The position numbers and the translations under genes are program-made. DNA of 64,000 bases from Allomyces arbusculus. Lineage: Eukaryota; Blastocladiomycota; Blastocladiomycetes; Blastocladiales; Blastocladiaceae. Shown piece after piece: positions 55,249 through 64,000 of the stretch. Under the pieces are notes generated by a model. The model did no database searches, was not told where the DNA came from, and was given only the letters and a program-made list of their open reading frames with translations. Position 1 is the stretch's first letter, and the number at the start of each line of letters is the position of its first letter. The stretch covers positions 1 through 64,000 of the forward strand of contig JADHYV010000081.1 of the NCBI GenBank assembly GCA_027604705.1, written 5' to 3'.

Positions 55249-56223
55249 GGCAATCGAGCGTTGGTCGGGGGTGTTCGAAAGATGCTGAGGGTAAAGTGCG
55301 GGGCGATGTAGCGGGTTGGAGCGCTGGGGGTGAGCGAGCGGGGCTGTCGATGGAGAGCGTCGAGTGCGCGCGCGGGTGACGGGCGTCTTGTACTCGGTCG
55401 AGAAAGTGCTTTCCTTGGCGGACGGGCGCGCGCTGGGCTTCGTTGCCCGTTGCTGGGACGTCGCCTGGTCACGAACAACGGTCGTGTAGCAGGGTCGAGG
55501 ACAGCGACGTTGACTTGACCGACGGGGTTGCAGGAGTGACGCTGGACGACGGGTGGCGGCTGTGAGAGGAAATGGTTCAGCCAATTCATGAAGTGGCCGG
55601 GCAGGTCATGAACTGAACGTCGGTTGCTGGTGGTGCGGGGATGGAGCAAGAACGTCTCGCAGCAGCCGAAAAGTGCCTCGCGGCCGCAACACAAGCCTTG
55701 CGCCAGGTAGTTCCCCTGCTTGCGCCACATTGCGCCACGCCACCTCATCGTTTCATGGGAAGGCACACTGTTGCCGCAACGGGTGGAGCCCGTGTAACGA
55801 GAGCATGTAAAGCAAAAGCGCATCAGAAGAAAAGCGTGCGGTGTGGCGCGGTGGCGGCGCACAAAAGGCACGTGTCGAATCCAATGAACTTCGGCAGCTT
55901 AGCGTTGGCGCTGGAAGCAAAAGTCACTAGAAGCAAAAGAAAGCACTGCCAACGCTGTCGCCTTCGCCGCCGCGAACTACCTCAACGGCCACCTCGTCGT
56001 CGACAACCGGCCAGAAACTTGCTGCAGCGCACGCTTGTGTAAGCGCCAGCACCACGTTGGCGGCCGCACCTGCGATATCTCGACCGCTCGGCCGCGCCCT
56101 GCACCGCCGCATGCCCCCCGACCCTGTCCCGACTTGACATAACGACGCCCAAGTCCCGGCCCCGGCCCTCCATCCGGCCAGTTCAAAACAATAGACAACT
56201 AGACGAATCACGAAGTGCCCGCC
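55249..56223. other. Divergent intergenic region, possible 5' exon of the single-pass membrane gene
   Basis: 975 bases between the SH3-PX start and the first ATG of the next gene. At about 55930-56038 a Ser/Thr/Pro-rich frame (LPTLSPSPPRTTSTATSSST) ends at a GTAAGC. With the acceptor CAACTAG at 56202 it would join the next gene in phase 0. The implied intron (164 bases) is longer than others here, and no start codon was found for it. Confidence 0.35.
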
Positions 56224-57765
56224 ATGCCACCGCATCCGTTCCCGGCCGCTGTGGCGCCCCCGGCCACCGGCGACAACTTGACGACCATGTCGGCCCCAAA
56301 CTCTGCTGTTCCCGCGGCCGTTACGATGGGCGCGAGTCTGGGCGGCTCGGCGCTGCTGTTGGTCGTCGTCGGGTGCCTGTTCTGGTCGAAGCGTAAAAAG
56401 ACGAGCGACGCCGGATCGATTGCCGACCGCGGTATTTCCGCCACAGCGCCTGTGCAGCCGCCGCCAATGCAGCAGGAATCCATGCCCATGGTCCCGCCGC
56501 CAGCTCTCGTTCCCGTGCCTCCGCCGGCCCCCGTCATAGTCCCCGCCGAGCCCGATGCAAAACCCGTCGTGCCGGAACCGGCGGCCCCGCAGGCCCAACA
56601 GCAGCAGGAGCAGCAACCGGACACTAAAGCGCCCGACGCCGCCGCGCCCGTTGCGCTCGACGTGCCGCACGCCGATGATGCCGCGAGCGACAACAGCAAC
56701 GAGGCCGCCGACGAGGCCAAGGATCTGCCTGAGGGTCGGCACGCCCACTCTGTCCGTTCGCGCGGGTCGATCACTTCGACCGCCGCCTTTTCGCACCGTC
56801 TGATCATGGCGGCGCCATTTGGCGGAGCAGGCAACGGGTCGGACGAGCCCACGTTCCTCTTCATCCCGCAGCCCACCGACGACGACCTGGACGATTCGCC
56901 GCCCGCACCGCCTGCGGGTGCCTCGGCGTCGCCGCTCGCCGTTACGGGTATGGCTGCGGCTGCCGCCGCAGCGAAATCGGCTGCGTCGCCAGCGTCGGAG
57001 CCGGCGCCGCTCCTGCCCTCGCAGCAGCCGTTGTTCCGCGCGACCCCGAATCTGCCCACGCGGCTGTTTGAGGAAGAGGAGGTGGGCCCAACGTCGCCGA
57101 TGCCGCTCACGGCCAGCACTCTGGCTGCGCTTCGCGCGCACGCATCGGTCGCGCGGCACGCCGCAGAGAATATTCCCGCGACCGGGTCGCGCGCGCTCGC
57201 CATGTCACTGATTGCACCGTCCAAGTCAGAGGGTTCGCCGCGCAAGACGGTGCGCGGGACGGTGCCGATTGTCGAGGAGACCAAGGAAGAGACGGCGGCG
57301 GCCACGTTGGCCGTGGCCGAGACGACCGACAACACGCCGCCGACGCCCGGGCCCGAGACAGTGCTTATGCGCATCTTGGCCACGGCCGAGGCCGACCAGG
57401 CGCAGCCGCTCACGCACAAGCGGCCGTCGATGCCCAACCCGATGGCCGAACAGCAGCGCCGGCTCGCACTCGAGGCCGAGGAGGCCATGCGCCGCCGTAA
57501 TGCCGCTGCCGAGCCGCAGACGCCGGGTAGCCCCGACACAATTGCGATTTCGGTGACGGATTCGGATGCGTCCAGCTCGGACGACTCGGACCGCCCCCTT
57601 GGTGTGATTGTGCCGGGTGCCGTGGTCGCGAGTCAGGCGACGGTCGCAGCGGCGTCACCCGTGATTTCGGCACGTCGTGCCGCCGGTGTCGCGCTCCCGC
57701 CGTCGCCGGCCGTCACGCCTGCCGTGGTGGCCCCGGCGACCGCTACCGCGGCGGCTGCCGAATAG
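56224..57765 (+). CDS. Single-pass membrane protein with long Pro/Ala-rich cytoplasmic region
   Basis: 513 residues from the ATG at 56224; the open frame continues upstream, so an extracellular exon may be missing. Residues 35-55 (GASLGGSALLLVVVGCLFWS) form one membrane helix, followed at once by KRKK, a stop-transfer signal giving an N-out, C-in orientation. The cytoplasmic part is disordered: polyproline runs (QPPPMQQESMPMVPPPALVP), a Gln/Glu-rich segment (QAQQQQEQQ), acidic patches, a Glu-rich helix (EEEEVGP) and an amphipathic helix MAEQQRRLALEAEEAMRRRN near 405-425. The plan resembles fungal wall-stress or signalling membrane proteins of the Mid2/Skg6 kind, but there is no specific match. 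Confidence 0.75.
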   Translation: MPPHPFPAAVAPPATGDNLTTMSAPNSAVPAAVTMGASLGGSALLLVVVGCLFWSKRKKTSDAGSIADRGISATAPVQPPPMQQESMPMVPPPALVPVPPPAPVIVPAEPDAKPVVPEPAAPQAQQQQEQQPDTKAPDAAAPVALDVPHADDAASDNSNEAADEAKDLPEGRHAHSVRSRGSITSTAAFSHRLIMAAPFGGAGNGSDEPTFLFIPQPTDDDLDDSPPAPPAGASASPLAVTGMAAAAAAAKSAASPASEPAPLLPSQQPLFRATPNLPTRLFEEEEVGPTSPMPLTASTLAALRAHASVARHAAENIPATGSRALAMSLIAPSKSEGSPRKTVRGTVPIVEETKEETAAATLAVAETTDNTPPTPGPETVLMRILATAEADQAQPLTHKRPSMPNPMAEQQRRLALEAEEAMRRRNAAAEPQTPGSPDTIAISVTDSDASSSDDSDRPLGVIVPGAVVASQATVAAASPVISARRAAGVALPPSPAVTPAVVAPATATAAAAE

Positions 57766-58229
57766 ATTTTGCGGGTATGACAAAGAAGGTCGGCTCGCAG
57801 GAGAGGAGATGGGATTGTTGTCTGTCGAAGGTCGATTTTTGAACCGTTGCTTTTGTTGCCCTTCGAGCCTTTTGGTCTTCACACTTTCATGTTCGGTTTG
57901 GAATCCGTCGACGTTGCCGTCCGTGCCTTACTCTCTCTTGCGGCAGCGTTGCGCGGTCTAGACATACATTTTGCGATGTGTTCCTAGGTCGTGGATGTGC
58001 TGTGTCGGTTCTTCAGCATGGTTGGCGGCGGCGTCGGGCAAGTTGAGAGGCGCATTGTAACCGGGAAGACCCACCGACACGGATTTTGACCCCGCCTGCC
58101 CAGCACGCACAAATCAACGCCCAACTAGCCGCAATCATCGTCCCGGACCAAATCAATCACAGGCATTTTCCGAGACGCACGACATCTTCCTCGTTTGTCA
58201 ACTCCGCACCCCACTCGACCGCCGCAACA
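57766..58229. other. Intergenic: CFAP251 upstream region
   Basis: 464 bases between two plus-strand genes. AT-richer and T-rich just after the upstream stop, which suits a 3' UTR. It probably contains the CFAP251 promoter. Confidence 0.45.
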
Positions 58230-61200
58230 ATGCCCACATCAACCGAGCCAGCTGCAACCAAACCAGCCCAGCCGCTTGTGCGTCCAACTGCAACACAGTC
58301 TTCCAACAATGTATCGAGTCTCTGATTAGCCCAGAATGTCATGTTCTTGTATCCCGGCAGGAACTCGAGTACTTGTTCGGCGTCTCGTGCGAGCTCGCCA
58401 ACCCTGTCCATTGCATTCCTGGAAGCGACGAGGTGAGCCCTCCTCTCTCAAATCAATCCATTACCGAGTAGTTTCTAATGCGCGTGCGGCGTTAGGATCC
58501 AGGCTACCCGCCGTCGGTTCTGTTTTGCGCGTCCAACAATGTTGTTTTGAAGCATGCTGCAGCCGGCATGGATCAGGTGCTCTTCCAGGGCCACGTACGA
58601 GTCTCGCTTCAATTTCCACGGCGCAAGCTCCGCTGACGTGCTTCTCCACCCTAGTCACACGCGATCACGGCCCTGTGCGTCTCGCGTGACCGGAAATGGG
58701 CCATAACCGCCGACACGGGGCCCGAGTCACTCCTACTCATCTGGGAGGTGGCGACGGGCATGCCCATCAAAACGATTTTCGGGCCGCACGATGGGCACGG
58801 CGCCGTTGTCGTCGACATGTCGGCCGACGCCAAGTATGTCGTGTCGATTGGTGGTGCACCAGGTTCGTGCGATGCGATCAATACTACGGGAGCGTCCGCA
58901 CCGATACTGATCGTTCCGTCCCTCTCTAGGCGCGCAGACGATTTGCGTGTGGGAGTGGACAACGCTCGCTCAAGAACCGGTCTTCTCGATGCCAATTCCA
59001 TCCGCGGACCCGCAAGTACTGCTCGATATATTTCCATTGGCGATGCGAGAAACCCCGATTCTGACTCTTTGCCCGATTGAATAGCTCTCGGTCAAGTTCT
59101 CCCGTTTTGACTCGGCGCAAATTGTGTCCAACGGCGCTAACACCATCTTTTTCTGGGACTGGACCAATCCCGACGCGCCGTTTGCCGAGGGCCATGACCC
59201 GCCGCTCAAGTCGCCGCTTACCATGGCCCTGTACCTCAACGCGACCAAGGTCGTCGCGGGCACGCGCGCTGGTGATGTGCCCTTGTGGCAGCGCATCAAG
59301 GAGGGCGGGTGGAGCCAGCTCAAAACATTCCAGTACGTTTTTTGGGCCGACGATGTGCGTGTGCTTCTGGACTGACTTCGGGAACAGCCACATCCACAAC
59401 TCGTGTATCAACGTGCTGCTGCCGCTCGACAAGGAAGGATTGGTCGCGACGGGGGCCGACGACGGGTTTGTGCGCGTGTTTGATCATTCGGTCCGTGCTG
59501 TGGCGCTGATACTTATCCAAGTCGAACCATTCCTGACGCTCTTTCTCGACCAACTAGTTCCGACTCGTGACATTCTTCGAAAAGCTCAAGTCGGGCCCGA
59601 TCTCGGGCCTCTCCGCGGCCTTCCCGACGGGTCTCCTCCCGACCCTCCCCTCGCTCGTCGTGACCACTACGCACGGGCGCACGCTGCACGTCGTCCGCAC
59701 GTCCGGCAAAACGACCGTCGCACAACCCGTCCTCGAATTCCCGCCGCAGCCCGTGACGTGCCTCGCAACCACCCCCACCGCCAAACTCGCCATTGGCGCG
59801 CGGTCCGGGCACGTCCTGCTCTGGAACTGGACCACGCGCACCGTCGACGCGCGACGCGACTTGCCCGACTCGGTCACGACCGTCACCGCACATGGCGACC
59901 GCGTACTTGTCGGGACCGACCGAGGGTGGCTGCGCGTGCTCGGCGAAAACTTGGAGGATATGGCGGATCCCGCCGCGGTCGCGTCAGCAGCGGTCACGCA
60001 TATTGCCGCTAACGGCGCGTGGGTCGCGTGCGCTGACGGGAAGGCCGCGGTCACGGTCGTGCACGTTGACGGGGACCCGGTCCGCGTCGTGCGCGTGGGC
60101 CGGATCCAGGCACATTCGCAGCCGGTCGTCGGGGTGTGGTTCCACGAGGCCCGTGCGGGGGACGCCGCCGGAATCGATGGCGACTTGCGGCTGTTCTCGG
60201 TCGCACGCGACCGCGTGCTCGTCGAGTACGCCATTGCCGACGGGATGGTCGCGGTCGTGAGTTCGCGCCGGATCGAGCAGACGGGGGTTCCGACGGCCGT
60301 GTGTCCCGTTAGCGCAAGGCAGCTTGTGCTCGCGACCGACCAGTGGCGGCTCAAGACGGTGAATGCCGATACGTTTGTGTGCCGCGATACGGTGCTCGCA
60401 GCCCTGTTTGCGCCGACGCCGATCAGCTGGATGCAGAGCATCGTCCAGGGGAAACACGAGTATATCGTGTATGCGACGCAGGATAAGTTGGTGGGGATGC
60501 TCGCGTGGCCGTATGATGGGAACCCGCACCGCAGTATGGCGCTTGTCGCGCACCCGGACAAGGTACTTGTCTTCTGCTCGAGTTCTCGTGCTCGCGAAAC
60601 GGTCCCCAACTCATGTCGTAATCTTGCGCTTGACGACAGATCACCGCGTTGGCCGTCTCGCCCGACGGCCAATACCTCTTCACCGCCGGCGACGACGACG
60701 GCGCCGTGAAAACCTGGCGCATCCGCGCGTCGGTCCTCGACGCGCACTCTGTCCTCGGCGGCACGGGCATGGCCCCATTCCGGTACCTGATCAATCCAAT
60801 GCACGACCCGGCCATTACGACCCACCTCGAGGACTTGTTCTACTATGCGCAGCTCCGGGAACAGGGGGAGACCGACCCGGGCGTGACGTTGCGGCTGCGC
60901 GAGACCGTCGTGCTCGACCAGGTGCCGAGTCTCGTGCGCGCGCTGGGTTATTACCCGAGCGAGCGGGACGTGGAGTTGATGCTGAACCAGCTGAGTCTCA
61001 AGGCGCTCGAGGCCGGGTTGCCGGATCGTGTTACGCTTGATGAAGTGATCAAAAGTGCGCGCTTGATACTTGGGCCGGAGTGCGGGATGTTTGGCTGACG
61101 TTGTACGTGATTCGAACGTAGTTTTCCTCAACTTCCGTGACGCGATCCCGCTCACGGTCGACGATGTGCGCGACGCCGTGGCACGCGCCAAGCAAGGGAC

Positions 61201-61348
61201 GATGGGCGACGTGCGCGCGTTTTTGCAAATGTACGGCGAGCCCATGCCGGGGGACGAGTTGGACAAGGTTGCGCACCTGCTCGAGGAACTTGTCTTGGGC
61301 AACGACGAAAGCGAGGGCGATGATCGCCGTGGAGGTCTGGCGCAGTAG
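58230..61348 (+). CDS. CFAP251: Cilia- and flagella-associated protein 251 (WDR66)
   Basis: CFAP251 is a WD-repeat subunit of the calmodulin- and spoke-associated complex at the base of axonemal radial spoke 3. Ten exons encode 847 residues: 58230-58310, 58361-58432, 58496-58594, 58655-58862, 58930-59015, 59085-59332, 59388-59490, 59558-60562, 60640-61054 and 61122-61348. All nine introns (50-77 bases) agree in phase. Early repeats read FQGHSHAITALCVSRDRKWA and ADTGPESLLLIWE. The end matches human CFAP251 closely: GNPHRSMALVAHPDK, DGQYLFTAGDDDGAVKTW, SVLDAHSVLGG, HLEDLFYYAQLREQGE, VRALGYYPSERDVELMLNQL and, after the last splice, IKIFLNFRDAIPL. The C-terminal helical region includes MYGEPMPGDELDKV (human has GEHMTEEE). 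The long acidic N-terminus of the human protein is absent. The first intron (50 bases) is the least certain. Confidence 0.93.
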
Positions 61349-61455
61349 GTTCGACTGGGTGGACTGAGAAGGGAGGATGGATTTCGGTTTCATGGCAAAA
61401 TTGATCATAAGATGCAAAGTGCGCGCAATGCTGACACACACTTGTCGTCTTTTTG

Positions 61456-61800
61456 TCAAACCTGAAGGCGCTTCTGGTGCAACTCGGCCTGCCGAAACGT
61501 GAGCGCGTCTTCATTGCGCACGAGTCGGGTCCAGCGCGTCGCCGTGGCTATGTTGCGCAACAGTTCTGAAAAGTAATGGCCAAGGAAGGTTGAGTGCAGT
61601 AAAGTTGACGTTCGTCACGAATCCTTCCAGCGATCTGATATGCTTGCGGGACAAACCTCTCGGAAGTAGACTCAAACGTGGGTCGAAGACCGCTGGCACT
61701 TCCGGCAGAAATGCATCGCGGAGCTTGATTCCATGGGGATACCAGGAACGTTGCGATCGCACATGACAGCTTTGTCTTTTGAAGAACGCACCATTACCAG
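61456..61800 (-). pseudogene. 3' part of an unrecognised gene, apparently truncated at its 5' end
   Basis: Two exons read convincingly on the minus strand. One covers about 61800-61659 (KLRDAFLPEVPAVFDPRLSL). A 91-base phase-1 intron with GTTTGT donor and TTTTCAG acceptor follows. The last exon (about 61567-61456) reads LRNIATATRWTRLVRNEDAL, then TFRQAELHQKRLQV and stop. The end converges on CFAP251 with about 108 bases between the stops. Going upstream the frame meets a run of about 16 G (C on the plus strand) near 61808-61823, beyond which sequence looks like repeat DNA with no further exon or start. The family is unknown. It may be a gene cut by an insertion, or its 5' exons may lie farther off. 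Confidence 0.45.
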
Positions 61801-61806
61801 CCCGAA

Positions 61807-61826
61807 CTCCCCCCCCCCCCCCCCCT
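61807..61826. repeat. Poly-C homopolymer run
   Basis: About 16 consecutive C residues, then T and more C. It sits at the boundary between apparently host-gene sequence and repeat-like DNA. Homopolymers of this length are often unstable or misassembled, so its exact length is unreliable. Confidence 0.8.
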
Positions 61827-62179
61827 CCCGCTACCTGTTAGGACAGCCATGTTGCCGCGGCAAACGGGTGAGAACACAGGCTGGCTGGCCCTCAGCTGCC
61901 TCTCGGGTGGTATTCCTACTGGCTTCATCAGGGAGAGGACGACAGCCGCCACTTGAAAAGGTGGCAACTGTCGTCTGGTGCCCCTCCTGGCCCACCGTGA
62001 GTGTGGACCGAAAGATTTGTTCCCGCTTTCCACCCCCGGGCCGGCTTCGTTGTACCAAGAAGTGGCCCTCTTCAGGTAGCAGTCTCGATCAGTCACGATC
62101 AATAACAGAGGTGCGCGTCTCACACGTCTCACATCTCAGCACATGTGAAAGCGCTTCTTCGAGACCGCAAGAAAATCAC

Positions 62180-62374
62180 GACATTGCGAACCAAAGACGA
62201 ACACTCTTGGTTGCAACAAAATTTCTGACGAAAACTGCAGCATCCTGGTACGTGTTGGACGAGTCCCACAAGTTGACCACGTCTAATCAGATTTTTGCGT
62301 TTGTTGAGCAGTCGTGCTGCGCTGAAAGTCCTCCCATCACTTTGACCATTGGAATGGGCAAGAAGTGCAAATAA
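62180..62374 (+). mobile_element. Possible LTR-retrotransposon gag remnant
   Basis: A frame of about 65 codons contains ATKFLTKTAASWYVLDES and, after about ten residues, QIFAFVEQS. This recalls the 'yLtGxAxxWy....tWxxF' core of Ty3/gypsy-type capsid proteins. The match is short, no reverse transcriptase or LTR was found nearby, and the scrap is clearly old and broken. Confidence 0.35.
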
Positions 62375-62463
62375 TGGATTGCTTGAACGTCGCCATTTGC
62401 TGACAGTGCCACAGCAGCGCTGATATCTTATAGTCCACCATTGCAAAACATCGTACTCCACAT

Positions 62464-63118
62464 TTGCAAAAAGCAAAAAGAGCAACTCAGGCTCAGCCAC
62501 TGGCTGGCGCGCCATCTTAGTCTCGCTTCTCCAGGAGCTGCCTCCTGGCCCAAGACAGCTCCTTGAAAATATTGATTTTGCTGCGACTTTTGATTCAGTT
62601 GTCGTGTTCAACATTGGAGAACGTGACGTAACAAATTGCCATTAATCATTGTCAAAAAGTGGGGAGACCAGTGCTGTGGCTGTCTTTGGCTCTGAGTAAC
62701 TGAGGCGAGGGAGAGCAAGAGAGTTGCAGCACTGGAGCACGTCGCAAACGCTTTAGGCAACGCTTCAAATGTCGTGTGAGGTATGCGAGACATGGAAATC
62801 GCGCATCCACGCCGTGGGTGCGTGCTGATGCTGTCAAAGATGCAATGCAAATAGAGCTCATGTCACCCAGTTTGCCCACTTTTACTCGCCTCCAAGGCCA
62901 ATCGCCTCTGTGCTCTTCCCATTTTTCCGCTGGAAAACCTCTAATTATTATGTGACACCACTCTCCCAGTAACAAAAATGGGGAACTGGGCCAAGAATCA
63001 TCGAAAACCCAAGTCTGCTGAGAGCGGCCTTGGGCTAGGAAGCAGCTCTAGAAGCGAGACTAAGATGGCGCGCCAGCGAGTGGCATGAGCCCAAGTTACT
63101 CTTCTTTGCTTTTTGCAA
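62464..63118. repeat. Pair of ~98-base imperfect inverted arms around 460 bases
   Basis: The arm at 62464-62561 and the reverse complement of 63022-63118 agree at roughly 85% of positions over about 98 bases, including a perfect core of about 26 bases around GGCGCGCCATCTTAG. Both outer ends begin TTGCAAAAAGCAAA. The interior has no supported gene. It could be an old non-autonomous DNA transposon with long terminal inverted repeats, or two head-to-head copies of a dispersed repeat. No target-site duplication is obvious. Confidence 0.75.
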
Positions 63119-64000
63119 GGGGTGGTGAGCTCATGCAAAGGAATTCACGACATGACTCATCAGCGCGTGCACCTCAGACAGTCCGTTTGTCTGCTGTTGG
63201 TAGCAGTAACAGCTCTAGCTCTGTACCAACGGGGAGAGCGCCAAGGTACTGTCGCGCTGTGGCCATGGGAGGTGTGTGGTTACCACAGTGAGCTTTGTGA
63301 AACTTAGCGAGGAGAAGGGCGACGAACCGAGGAAAAAGTTGACAAATAGCAGCGACAGAAGCATGGGTGGTTGAAATGAAAACTGGGTATTCGCCAGTCC
63401 CAGTGATGCCTTTGCACCAGCCGCGTTCATCGCTCGCTGAAATGATACTTCTTCGAACCATAGACTGCCCTGGTGAGTTTGTTGCGCGGGACGCGTGGAG
63501 CCATAGATCTCGGGAACCTGGCGGCGCTCGATACGCATGCAAAGCTCACAGTTGGGCTGATTGTGGAGCCGATGCGCAACGGCCAGTGGCCTGCGGTTCA
63601 GCTGGTGAGGATGGTCGTGGTGCGGGTGGTGAAGGCGAGATGGGAAAGTTTCAGCGGCAGAGCCCCAACGTGCTGGCTAAAACGTGTGGGATAGGACGGA
63701 GTGGCTTTGGAGCAGAGGACTACAACAGGACACACGCCAAAAGCACGGAATACGGCAGAGGTGCAGATTGTGTGGGGTTTCTGAAGTGAATTACAATTTG
63801 TTTTGAGTCCTCAAGATTCCTGAAGAATTGTAAACATTTGCACGTGCACTTCGGTGACGGCGGCGCGATGCGCGTCGTTGTCGTCGTCCTCGTCTTGCGC
63901 GACTGGGTGGACAAGGTTGAGCAAGAGGGTTCGACGATTTCATCAGAGCTGACAACAAGCGCGAGCATGCCGAGTGCTTTGACAAGTACAAAACTGGTCG
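63119..64000. other. AT-richer right edge, no gene supported
   Basis: Short frames on both strands, none with a recognisable domain. The last 150 bases become GC-rich again, which may mark the beginning of another gene beyond the window. Confidence 0.35.

Noticed and set aside
55927-57539. 410- and 443-codon minus-strand frames over the single-pass membrane gene
   Set aside because: Gly/Arg- and Ser/Ala-rich antisense shadows of a GC-rich plus-strand gene that has a membrane helix and stop-transfer signal.
59554-61302. 582-codon minus-strand frame opposite CFAP251
   Set aside because: Antisense to an exon with unmistakable homology to CFAP251; Ser/Arg/Thr-rich without a domain.
1-64000. CRISPR arrays, rRNA or tRNA genes
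   Set aside because: No regularly spaced identical repeats, no tRNA-like cloverleaf and no rRNA signature sequence was seen; manual reading could miss a lone tRNA.

Overview
This is a GC-rich eukaryotic window carrying about 20 protein genes. Most have short GT-AG introns of about 50-103 bases, with CTRAY-type branch sites and a strong bias to GTACG at the 5' splice site. The genes include a large myosin-like/DEK_C chitin synthase, a KRE9/KNH1-type wall protein and a Bem1-type SH3-PX protein, so the organism is a fungus. A clear orthologue of the axonemal protein CFAP251 (WDR66) implies that it swims by a flagellum. A zoosporic fungus (Blastocladiomycota or Chytridiomycota) fits best. The phylum is an inference.

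Left edge (1-3.3 kb): fossil retroelements. The start of a Ty1/copia gag runs off the left end on the minus strand. A 5'-truncated, broken DIRS-type (tyrosine-recombinase) retrotransposon lies on the plus strand. From 3.3 to 26 kb: a coiled-coil protein, the GPI mannosyltransferase II GPI18/PIGV, cystathionine gamma-lyase, an 862-residue membrane protein with a tight two-helix hairpin, a TBC Rab-GAP, a small coiled-coil protein, an ankyrin/coiled-coil protein and an UNC93-like membrane protein.

From 27 to 47.5 kb: the 2,000-residue chitin synthase, whose motor domain looks ATPase-dead; a leucine-zipper protein; NOPCHAP1 (box C/D snoRNP assembly chaperone); an unrecognised protein of about 1,100 residues with one predicted membrane helix; a four-helix membrane protein; a secreted, probably GPI-anchored KRE9/KNH1-type protein; and a 1,234-residue zinc-binding regulator candidate. 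From 49.7 to 61.4 kb: the spindle-checkpoint kinase MPS1, a Bem1-like SH3-PX scaffold, a single-pass Pro/Ala-rich membrane protein and the ten-exon CFAP251.

Right edge (61.4-64 kb): AT-richer and repeat-like. It holds the last two exons of an unrecognised gene that appears cut off near a poly-C run, a possible LTR-retrotransposon gag scrap and a pair of roughly 98-base inverted arms.

Several genes bear on the cell surface and polarity (chitin synthase, GPI18, KRE9-like, SH3-PX, single-pass membrane protein). They are scattered on both strands among unrelated genes, and I see no evidence of a cluster or a new system. Exon models are manual: each was accepted only when donor, branch-like site, acceptor, phase and protein continuity agreed. 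The least certain are the 5' end of the TBC gene, the last junction of the 10.1-13.0 kb gene and the start of the 36.3-39.7 kb gene. No rRNA, tRNA or CRISPR was seen.
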